A stretch of DNA of 6,485 nucleotides from Acholeplasmataceae bacterium (lineage in GTDB: Bacteria > Bacillota_I > Bacilli_A > Acholeplasmatales > Acholeplasmataceae), in contig DOYO01000002.1 in NCBI GenBank assembly GCA_003518475.1, forward strand, positions 1 through 6,485. Reading direction: 5' to 3'. The notes beneath the pieces are model-generated. The model was not told where the DNA came from. It did not search any database and saw only the letters and a list, made by a program, of their open reading frames with translations. Numbering within the stretch: the stretch's first letter is position 1; each line of letters begins with the position of its first letter. This document shows, piece by piece, positions 1 through 5,486 of this stretch. Position numbers and translations under genes: made by a program.

Positions 1-248
1 ATTCCAGTTTCATCTACTAAAAGTTTCATCGATGTAAATCTTTTGTAGAAGAAATGCATGAAAATCATTTCAATGGTTACGATTGAAAAAAGAATTGTGA
101 CCAAGATATTGTTAATATAGACGACACTAAAAATCACGAAGATGATAGATAAAACTGCAACAAACGGAATAATTTTCGCGATAAAAAACAGATGTTTTCG
201 ATAGGTATAGACTTTCTTCTGATTTTCATTCAATTTATAGGATTCCAT
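1..248 (-). CDS. Small membrane protein, 3' end cut by window edge
   Basis: This reading frame opens with ATG at 246-248 and stays open for 82 codons to the left edge, so the C-terminus is missing. The start is well supported: AAGGAG lies at 255-260, six bases before the ATG. The protein begins with a charged cytoplasmic-looking stretch (MESYKLNENQKK, residues 1-12). Two hydrophobic segments follow at about residues 21-43 and 47-66, separated by a short YINN turn. A basic stretch (YKRF) and the start of a soluble part (KLLVDETG) come next. A small membrane anchor in front of a cytosolic domain is one reading, but the missing part decides that. It lies 63 bp downstream of the 82-residue membrane protein gene and probably shares its transcript. 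A TATAAT at 273-278 has no convincing -35 partner. I do not recognise the family. Confidence 0.75.
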   Translation of the reverse strand, partial: MESYKLNENQKKVYTYRKHLFFIAKIIPFVAVLSIIFVIFSVVYINNILVTILFSIVTIEMIFMHFFYKRFTSMKLLVDETG

Positions 249-254
249 GTCAGG

Positions 255-260
255 CTCCTT
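255..260 (-). promoter_or_regulatory. Ribosome binding site AAGGAG
   Basis: On the minus strand AAGGAG stands six bases before the ATG at 248. It is the strongest evidence that the edge-truncated frame is a real gene and that this ATG is its start. It also argues against the plus-strand frame that crosses the same region. Confidence 0.75.
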
Positions 261-311
261 GTATGAACAAACATTATATCTTAATACTGGCAAAACAATG
301 ATAAAGTTTAT

Positions 312-560
312 CTATAGTTGTATACCATCGGGTAAGAATAAATACCCGTACTGGCTAACCAAGATGAGAAATGTCAGTCCAATCAAAAACATGATGACTG
401 AAACCAACACCTGTTTAGGATTGGTCAATCCGGGACCCGTTGAAATCCGATTCTTAATGATGATTAAAAGTTTGATCGCACCAAACGCTAATAATGCCCA
501 CCCCATAATACTAAAGGCAGCAATGATCAGTATTCCAGGATTTTTAATAAAATATCCCAT
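312..560 (-). CDS. Two-pass small membrane protein, unknown function
   Basis: An 82-residue protein of unrecognised family. It starts with ATG at 558-560, preceded by GAGGAGAG (GGAG core at about 567-570), and ends with TAG. Two hydrophobic helices are visible, roughly residues 9-35 (LIIAAFSIMGWALLAFG region) and 53-71 (VSVIMFLIGLTFLILV region). A polar loop between them carries KNRISTGPGLTNPKQ. The short tail ends in PDGIQL. There is no lipobox, signal cleavage site or catalytic motif. It follows the solute-binding lipoprotein gene after 94 bp with no convincing terminator between, and precedes another small membrane protein gene by 63 bp. Co-transcription of all three is plausible but unproven. 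A two-helix accessory subunit or a plain small membrane protein are both possible. It does not look like an ABC permease, which would be much longer and carry an EAA loop. Confidence 0.75.
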   Translation of the reverse strand: MGYFIKNPGILIIAAFSIMGWALLAFGAIKLLIIIKNRISTGPGLTNPKQVLVSVIMFLIGLTFLILVSQYGYLFLPDGIQL

Positions 561-654
561 ATACTCTCCTCTAAGGATGAGAATTCCAAATAAACAATGT
601 TAATACAACATAATTCATAACTCAACTACCTGAAATAAAAGTGGAATGAATCCA

Positions 655-3381
655 TTAACCGCCTAAATAGGTTTCATCATAAGCCTGTTGCAATGCAGCT
701 GCTATATTTTCATCACCAAACATGATTCGTTCAAGTGCAATACCCACTTGAACTCTCGCTCTTGATGATCCTATGAACGCTGGTTCATAGAACATGTATC
801 CAGATTGCTTAAATGCTGCGTTTGCCGCCATAGATAGATACACTTGAGCAGTCGTTGGGGTAGTTAAGAAGCTTTGATAAAGTGCACTGTTATACGCACT
901 TGTTCTAACGGGGAGGTAACCTGAAATGATTGCCCAATCCGTCGTGTTTTCTGTGTTGGTGATATGCTTCAAGAATAACCATGATGCTAGTTGTTCTTGA
1001 TCAGTACCTGTATTTAACAAAGAAATATTCGTACCTTGTTGAATGGCAGCCTTATTGTTAGGTTGAAGTTCATTGTACGGGACTGGTCCTACTGCGATAT
1101 CAAATAATGGACTTCCAGTTGATGGATTAGTTGCTGGAACGTTGTATCTGACACCTGCGGATGAACCGATGGTGACGAATGTTTGTTGGTTGACGAATGG
1201 AGTGGATGCATATTGTTGATCCCAAAATTCTGGGAGTGTAATAACTTGCTTATTGTCTTTTAAGAATTGCATAGCAGCGGTCGTATTCGGATTGTTTCTC
1301 CATAGATATTGACCTTGGAATGTAGAAAAATTGATGCTTGTATAAGCTCCACCAAATTGTCTCGTAAAGGTAATAAATGCATTGCTTGGAGAATCATATG
1401 CAGCAGGAACAATCAATGCTTTCGCAGCTGCAATCAAAAGTGTCAGTTGATACTCGCTCATAGAAGGATTTGCAGCTCTGACTTTGGCTTCAGCGATTGC
1501 ATCGCCATAAGCCTTAAGGGCTGGAGCCGCAGCAATGATATCCTGCCATGTTTTGGGTTCTTCTAGATCAAGAGCATCAAATGCAGTCTTATTATAAATC
1601 ATGACTTCAGTTGATTTATTGAATGGCAATGAATAATAAGTGCCCGAAGCATCATATTGGCTGTTTTCCTGCAGATAAGATTCAATGATATCATCAAGAG
1701 CATCTGCGTTGTTAAGTCCCCATTGAGCGCTGTATATATATGGATTCAAACTCAAGACTGCATTACCATTTAAATATTCAGCAACATGATCCGGATACGA
1801 TTGAACCATGTTTGGCATGGTATCACTGATGATCGCGTTGATCATGTTATTCTTTAAGGTATCATAGTTTCCAACACCTGATGGAATTACAATATTCACA
1901 TTGGGATATAGCACTTTGAAGCTGTTTGCATACTTTTGAAGTAGAGCTCGGTTCGCTTCACCCATGGCATGCCATAGGGTGATGGTGATTGGATTGGTTG
2001 TAAGTGTTTGTGGAACTCCGTTTGCGAGTACTACAAGTTGAATAGATTCTTGTACTGTGATGGATTGAGAGTTTGTTGCGCGGATTACCAAATGATAGGT
2101 GCCTGGAGTATCCAGTAAATATGTTCCAATCAAGATGACGGTATCTGTGATATCGCCATCATGAAGATCGAAGGCTGTAACGTCATTTAAAGGATCAAAT
2201 GTACCAATACCAATATAATGGGTCCATTCTTTTTGAACGCCATATAAGACAGGAACTTCTGATATCCACTTGCCGTATAGATTCATGTGTTGATTTGGCA
2301 TGGTTACATCTTCAAAGGGAATGGTTCTCTCTTCATCGATGAACCATCCAAAGAATTCATATCCGATTAAGTCTGTGCTTGGTTTATTGATATTCGTAAC
2401 ATCAGATCCATAGGTATGCTCTGATGTCATAAGGATAGAATTATTCAAATCAAAAAACATAATTAAATAGTCGTTGATGCTCCATATCGCTTGGAGGCTG
2501 ATGTTATGTGCAGGTATTGTTTCTGGAATATCTCCATCCCACCCAACAAACGTATAACCTTCCTTTGTTGGATTTACCGGTGAAATGACTATTGACATAT
2601 AATCTTGAGTGATGGATTCGACTGGTGATCCACCATTCGAATCAAAGCTGATGGTATATTGGTGTGCTGTGTATTGAGCTTTGAGTGTAACATCAGCTGA
2701 TGGCATGGTTGAGGGGAGAGCAATATCCCAACCGTTGAATGTATAACCAATCTTCACTTGATTTGGTAAGCTAACACCTGATAAATCTGCACCATATAGA
2801 TAATCGTAGGTTTGAATCACAGCGTCATTGCTATCAACAAACTGTAACGTATATGTATTGATGCTCCATTTGGCATAAATAGTTAAGTTTTCTGTTGGAA
2901 TCATGTTCAAAGATAGCACTGTTGAAAATGATTGATCGATGTACCATCCATCAAAGGTATGTCCTTCCTTCGTCGGATTGTTAAGAACTAATTCTGGAGT
3001 ATCCGAATTAAAAGTTGTCGGATTATTGGTGTCATTAAATCCACCATTTAAAACATAATTGATATCATAGACCAATGCATCCCATTTTGCATAAACAGTC
3101 AATACACCTTGTATGGGTTGATCTAAAATAGAGTTTGCAGTAAAAGGTGATTCAAATGTCTCATCATCCCAATACCATCCAACAAAAGAATATCCGGTTT
3201 TCACAGGATTGTCAGGAATGGATACAGAACCGACACCGTTATAGGAAATGTTTTCTAATTCGGTTCCTCCATTAGAATCAAAATGGATCGTAAATTCAAC
3301 TGGTGCAGTAACACATGCGGTAATCAAAAACAAAATAAAAATGCTAATGAGTACAAGTAAATATTTCTTCTTTTTAATCAT
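655..3381 (-). CDS. Repeat-bearing lipoprotein with ABC sugar-type solute-binding domain
   Basis: A 908-residue surface lipoprotein. Residues 1-23 form a lipoprotein signal: MIKKKK, a hydrophobic core, and lipobox LITAC with Cys23 as the lipidation site. Five Listeria-Bacteroides/InlB B-type repeats follow at about 29-100, 104-172, 176-238, 241-300 and 303-372. Each has a GY.F.GW core and most end in Y-A-K-W or similar. Residues 376-452 look like a bacterial Ig-like/DUF5011 domain (VTAFDLHDGDIT, then DTPGTYHLVIRAT). From about 465 to the end is a family 1 extracellular solute-binding domain: ITITLWHAMGE, YSLPFNKSTEVMIYNK (583-598), RQFGGAY (674-680) and GYLPVRTSAY (821-830). These motifs resemble sugar or glycerol-phosphate binders of the UgpB/MalE type; the ligand is unknown. 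The start codon follows a GGGGG Shine-Dalgarno-like stretch (3387-3391). The repeat block, placed between lipid anchor and binding domain, probably acts as a spacer or adhesive stalk. Ordinary binding proteins of this family have about 400-450 residues, so the N-terminal half is additional. No permease gene lies next to it. Confidence 0.93.
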   Translation of the reverse strand: MIKKKKYLLVLISIFILFLITACVTAPVEFTIHFDSNGGTELENISYNGVGSVSIPDNPVKTGYSFVGWYWDDETFESPFTANSILDQPIQGVLTVYAKWDALVYDINYVLNGGFNDTNNPTTFNSDTPELVLNNPTKEGHTFDGWYIDQSFSTVLSLNMIPTENLTIYAKWSINTYTLQFVDSNDAVIQTYDYLYGADLSGVSLPNQVKIGYTFNGWDIALPSTMPSADVTLKAQYTAHQYTISFDSNGGSPVESITQDYMSIVISPVNPTKEGYTFVGWDGDIPETIPAHNISLQAIWSINDYLIMFFDLNNSILMTSEHTYGSDVTNINKPSTDLIGYEFFGWFIDEERTIPFEDVTMPNQHMNLYGKWISEVPVLYGVQKEWTHYIGIGTFDPLNDVTAFDLHDGDITDTVILIGTYLLDTPGTYHLVIRATNSQSITVQESIQLVVLANGVPQTLTTNPITITLWHAMGEANRALLQKYANSFKVLYPNVNIVIPSGVGNYDTLKNNMINAIISDTMPNMVQSYPDHVAEYLNGNAVLSLNPYIYSAQWGLNNADALDDIIESYLQENSQYDASGTYYSLPFNKSTEVMIYNKTAFDALDLEEPKTWQDIIAAAPALKAYGDAIAEAKVRAANPSMSEYQLTLLIAAAKALIVPAAYDSPSNAFITFTRQFGGAYTSINFSTFQGQYLWRNNPNTTAAMQFLKDNKQVITLPEFWDQQYASTPFVNQQTFVTIGSSAGVRYNVPATNPSTGSPLFDIAVGPVPYNELQPNNKAAIQQGTNISLLNTGTDQEQLASWLFLKHITNTENTTDWAIISGYLPVRTSAYNSALYQSFLTTPTTAQVYLSMAANAAFKQSGYMFYEPAFIGSSRARVQVGIALERIMFGDENIAAALQQAYDETYLGG
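2266..3297 (-). repeat. Five tandem InlB B-type protein repeats within the lipoprotein gene
   Basis: This stretch encodes five divergent units. Their aromatic anchors are GYSFVGWYWD (residues 63-72), GHTFDGWYID (140-149), GYTFNGWDI (212-220), GYTFVGWDGD (275-284) and GYEFFGWFID (340-349), spaced 77, 72, 63 and 65 residues apart. Units 1 and 4 keep the classical FDSNGG opening and unit 2 has VLNGG. Units 3 and 5 have lost the glycine pair (VDSNDA and DLNNS). The divergence suggests old duplication with no recent DNA-level expansion. Confidence 0.88.
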
Positions 3382-3408
3382 ATAGACCCCCGATTGCGCT
3401 TTTGTATT

Positions 3409-3417
3409 ATTATATCA
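3409..3417 (-). promoter_or_regulatory. Extended -10 promoter of the lipoprotein gene
   Basis: Reading the minus strand, TGATATAAT is a perfect TATAAT preceded by TGn, the extended -10 form. The predicted transcription start is about 3402, giving a leader of roughly 20 bases with the GGGGG ribosome site. The -35 region at the usual distance (TCTTCA, 3432-3437) is poor, which fits an extended -10 promoter or one that needs an activator. Confidence 0.6.
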
Positions 3418-3440
3418 TATCATTTTCTTAATGAAGACTA

Positions 3441-3470
3441 TACCAATTGGTAATTCATATAACTTGTTAT
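3441..3470 (-). promoter_or_regulatory. Two palindromes upstream of lipoprotein promoter, candidate operator
   Basis: TACCAATTGGTA at 3441-3452 is a perfect 12-bp palindrome. A second inverted repeat, ATAAC-TT-GTTAT, lies at 3459-3470. Their centres are 18 bp apart. The first sits just upstream of the weak -35 region, at about -40 to -50 from the predicted start. That suits an activator or upstream operator. On the minus strand, ATTGGTATAG resembles one half of the GntR/NagR-type dre site, but the other half does not match. The binding protein is therefore unknown. Confidence 0.4.
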
Positions 3471-3518
3471 TTAAAAATTATTGTCTTGCATGCTGTTGTA
3501 ATACTAATTTCTATACAC

Positions 3519-4277
3519 TTATTCAATCTTTATGAGCGGTATATTTTTACTTTGAGCATATAGCAAAATAATGATGGCTAACACGATTGCAGGAATTAAA
3601 CTTGCGATCGTTCCAATTAAATAACGTTTTGGGAAATCATCATCTCCACTTTTCAATCGTTCTGATTGTGCCCAGGTTTTAAAACCTATCAAAACCGATA
3701 TCAACAAGTAATTCAATGTAATGACAGTAATGAATGCAAAAATCCTTTCTAAATATCCCAAATAGTAACTTTTTCTATTGTCGTTTGGGCTTTTACTTTC
3801 ACCAACACTAACCGTTAGTAAATCATCCACTAAAAGTTTTACTGGTTTGAGCAAATACAAAATACAAGTTATAATCATGATATACTCCATGCCATAACTC
3901 AAATAACGATTGATTGATAAAAGTGCTGATATCCAGTTTGCATACTCCAGATGATCAAGAAACAATACATACACACTTATCATGACAAATAAGTGCAAAA
4001 TCTGATCAAATATGTGATTCAAAAATATGTTGGAAGATAATCTAATTTTTATGATTCCAGAAGAAAAGACATCAATCACTAAATGCAGTATCGCTATGAT
4101 CAGCGCTGGTATCATTCCAGAAAAATAGAAAAACCCTATAAATAAGATCATATTCGAACAAAGAATAATCAAGAAATGCAAAAGCAATTGTTTTAATTCG
4201 ATGCCTTTATTCTTAGCTGTTTGTTTACTTTGAAAATAGTAATCACCTAAAATATGACTCAGCAGAAATATTATCAT
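3519..4277 (-). CDS. DUF3307 family polytopic membrane protein
   Basis: A 252-residue integral membrane protein matching the DUF3307 pattern, a family whose biochemical role I do not know to be established. Visible conserved features are SHILGDYYFQS (residues 7-17, with H8, D12 and Q16), HLVID (65-69), FDQILHL (90-96) and the C-terminal LER (176-178). IGFKTWAQSERL (197-208) and RYLIGTIAS (218-226) complete the pattern. Hydrophobic stretches cover roughly 1-12, 32-53, 55-75, 90-107, 130-148, 180-198 and 220-240. His and Asp residues inside or next to predicted helices could form a metal or catalytic site, which is inference. The ATG overlaps the stop of the SatD gene (ATGA at 4274-4277), and GGAGA at 4284-4288 serves as ribosome site inside that gene. 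The overlap predicts coupled translation and a shared role. The gene ends in TAA with no obvious hairpin before the next promoter. Confidence 0.85.
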   Translation of the reverse strand: MIIFLLSHILGDYYFQSKQTAKNKGIELKQLLLHFLIILCSNMILFIGFFYFSGMIPALIIAILHLVIDVFSSGIIKIRLSSNIFLNHIFDQILHLFVMISVYVLFLDHLEYANWISALLSINRYLSYGMEYIMIITCILYLLKPVKLLVDDLLTVSVGESKSPNDNRKSYYLGYLERIFAFITVITLNYLLISVLIGFKTWAQSERLKSGDDDFPKRYLIGTIASLIPAIVLAIIILLYAQSKNIPLIKIE

Positions 4278-5221
4278 AGACTATCTCCAATCATTTTATA
4301 TACCATGAGTTCGTACCTTCTGATATTCTCAATCCTTGCTTTCTTGAACATTTTAGATATATTTTGCTTTGTAGTATTTGTTAGTAAAGCAATGTCGGAT
4401 TGAATTCCATATATATTAATCTTATCAAGCAATTCAAGATAACTACTTTTGCCATAAGGAAGCGAAATTGTTTTAAAATAATCTGCTATTTCCTGTTTTA
4501 GGTTTGATAAAAATACATCGATTCTCATTTCATCAGAATCTTGCTGTGTATTGACTATGAATGTTGATAAACCGTTCTTATGTTCAATGATTTCGATTAT
4601 TTTAAAACTTGGAAAAGATATTTTAGGGCTTATATATGGAAAAAGAACTTCAACCATTAAGTCCAATTCTTTTTGATTATCCGTTTGATTCGATTTAATG
4701 ATCGTTATCATTTCGAGGAATAGATTAATCTCTTCGGTCTTAATAGAGTCAGAGTAAACTTGCATATCAATGTTGTTCTTTTTTGCATCACTTAACGCAA
4801 TCTGCGCGTTAATAAATGCTGCACCTGTAGAGTAATTTGAATTTTTATCATCAAAAAATGTGAATATATTTCCGATACCTATACCGACTGTAATTTTTTC
4901 GGGATAAAACAGTTTTTGTAATAATCTCCCATAAAGATATGCATCTTGTGGATTATAAAAAACTCCTTGAATGGAATCCCCACCAGAAAATACAACATCT
5001 TTTTCTAGGGCATCTGCAAAAATTTCATTAAGCTTAACTCTTGCAAACTCAAGGAGTGCCGTTAGGTCCCCCCATCTGCTCGTATCACCATACCTTGAAT
5101 CTTTGATATCGGCAACAAAAGTACAATAACTTTTAGTTTTCGATTCAGTGATCAACTTAGATACTTCGTTTTCGGAAAATATGTTACTATTTCGTACTCT
5201 TAATTTAATATTATGATTCAT
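4274..5221 (-). CDS. SatD-family protein: cyclase-like domain plus helix-turn-helix
   Basis: A 315-residue cytosolic protein resembling the SatD family, named after a gene in the Streptococcus mutans sat (secretion and acid tolerance) operon; its activity is not established to my knowledge. Residues 34-44 (TFVADIKDSRY) hold D38 and the family's ADI..SR signature. Residues 79-87 (SGGDSIQGV) hold D82. VGIGIGNI (112-119) and GAAFINAQIALSDAKK (133-148) follow. The order Asp motif, G-D motif, GIGIG strand and G-A...N-A helix recalls the palm fold of class III nucleotide cyclases and GGDEF-like enzymes; this is my inference. The C-terminus (about 263-312) looks like a helix-turn-helix, with QSDIALLTNTTKQNISKMF at 274-292. 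About 32 residues precede the usual family start. A TTG at residue 23 could be an alternative start, but the ATG sits only about 12 bases after the predicted transcription start. The TGA stop is followed in frame by TAA. Confidence 0.85.
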   Translation of the reverse strand: MNHNIKLRVRNSNIFSENEVSKLITESKTKSYCTFVADIKDSRYGDTSRWGDLTALLEFARVKLNEIFADALEKDVVFSGGDSIQGVFYNPQDAYLYGRLLQKLFYPEKITVGIGIGNIFTFFDDKNSNYSTGAAFINAQIALSDAKKNNIDMQVYSDSIKTEEINLFLEMITIIKSNQTDNQKELDLMVEVLFPYISPKISFPSFKIIEIIEHKNGLSTFIVNTQQDSDEMRIDVFLSNLKQEIADYFKTISLPYGKSSYLELLDKINIYGIQSDIALLTNTTKQNISKMFKKARIENIRRYELMVYKMIGDSL

Positions 5222-5239
5222 TTTGCATCACCCAACATA

Positions 5240-5267
5240 ATTATACATCATTTTTCCGAATTGTCAA
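5240..5267 (-). promoter_or_regulatory. Consensus sigma-A promoter of the SatD/DUF3307 unit
   Basis: On the minus strand a perfect TTGACA (5262-5267) and a perfect TATAAT (5240-5245) are separated by 16 bp. Transcription should start near 5233, leaving about 12 bases before the ATG with GGGTGAT as a modest ribosome site. Such a full-consensus promoter for a regulator-like gene implies strong basal transcription unless it is repressed. The repeats immediately upstream are candidate control sites. Confidence 0.85.
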
Positions 5268-5275
5268 CTCATTGT

Positions 5276-5342
5276 GGTTTACTTTCAACATTCTACCATT
5301 TTTGGTTTACTTTAAACATTCAACCACTTCAGGTTTATTTCA
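5276..5342. repeat. Direct repeats of 28-bp period upstream of the SatD promoter
   Basis: Two copies begin with GGTTTACTTT at 5276 and 5304. Their 22-base cores (5276-5297 and 5304-5325) match at 20 positions, and full units of 28 bases match at 23. A third, degenerate partial copy starts with GGTTTATTT at 5332. Each core begins GGTT and ends in ACC, so it is itself an imperfect dyad. The first copy ends 8 bp from the -35 box, putting the array at about -43 to -92. This is the layout of regulator binding sites. The protein that binds is unknown. Confidence 0.7.
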
Positions 5343-5400
5343 GTTGATTAAAAAATTATAGAATCACAATCATTTTTAGTGTGTCCATTCCATAAACAGT

Positions 5401-5436
5401 ATCCAATTATAAAAAGCAATCCTTTCGGACTGCTTT
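5401..5436 (-). terminator. Rho-independent terminator of the esterase gene
   Basis: On the minus strand a 10-bp stem (AAAGCAGTCC pairing with GGATTGCTTT, one G-U pair) is closed by a GAAA tetraloop and followed by TTTTTATAATT. The stem arms are at 5427-5436 and 5413-5422. On the plus strand the G-U pair becomes an A-C mismatch, so the signal favours the minus strand. It lies about 50 bases after the esterase stop codon and separates that gene from the SatD unit. A further inverted repeat, CATTGAA (5437-5443) with TTCAATG (5468-5474), sits between stop codon and terminator. Confidence 0.85.
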
Positions 5437-5486
5437 CATTGAAGTACTATTTGATTTAATATAGCTGTTCAATGCTTTTTAAATCA

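Noticed and set aside
247..603. Plus-strand frame of 118 codons
   Set aside because: It overlaps antisense to the 82-residue membrane protein gene and the start of the next one, both of which have good ribosome sites and clear membrane helices. Its own product shows no recognisable domain and all other genes run on the minus strand.
642..654. Possible terminator after the lipoprotein gene (TGGA-TTCAT-TCCA, then CTTTTATTT)
   Set aside because: The stem is only four base pairs and the T-run is interrupted. It is too weak to call.
561..654. Possible promoter (TTGAGT, 17 bp, TAACAT) and a 15-codon leader frame before the 82-residue gene
   Set aside because: Both hexamers match consensus at only four of six positions, and the short frame has no ribosome site. 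Such matches are expected by chance in AT-rich DNA.
1309..1566. Plus-strand frame of 85 codons
   Set aside because: It lies wholly inside the solute-binding domain of the lipoprotein gene on the opposite strand, is cysteine-rich without pattern, and has no supporting context.
3391..3405. CcpA cre-like site overlapping the lipoprotein transcription start (AAAAGCGCAATC)
   Set aside because: It departs from the cre consensus at three or four positions, including the leading TG, so catabolite control cannot be claimed.
5276..5342. CRISPR array or replication iterons
   Set aside because: Only two good copies with about 6 bp between cores, no unique spacers, and no cas, replication or partition gene nearby.
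5355..5360. Second TATAAT on the minus strand upstream of the repeat array
   Set aside because: No -35 element lies at a workable distance (TGGACA is about 21 bp away) and there is no TGn extension. The consensus promoter at 5240-5267 explains transcription.
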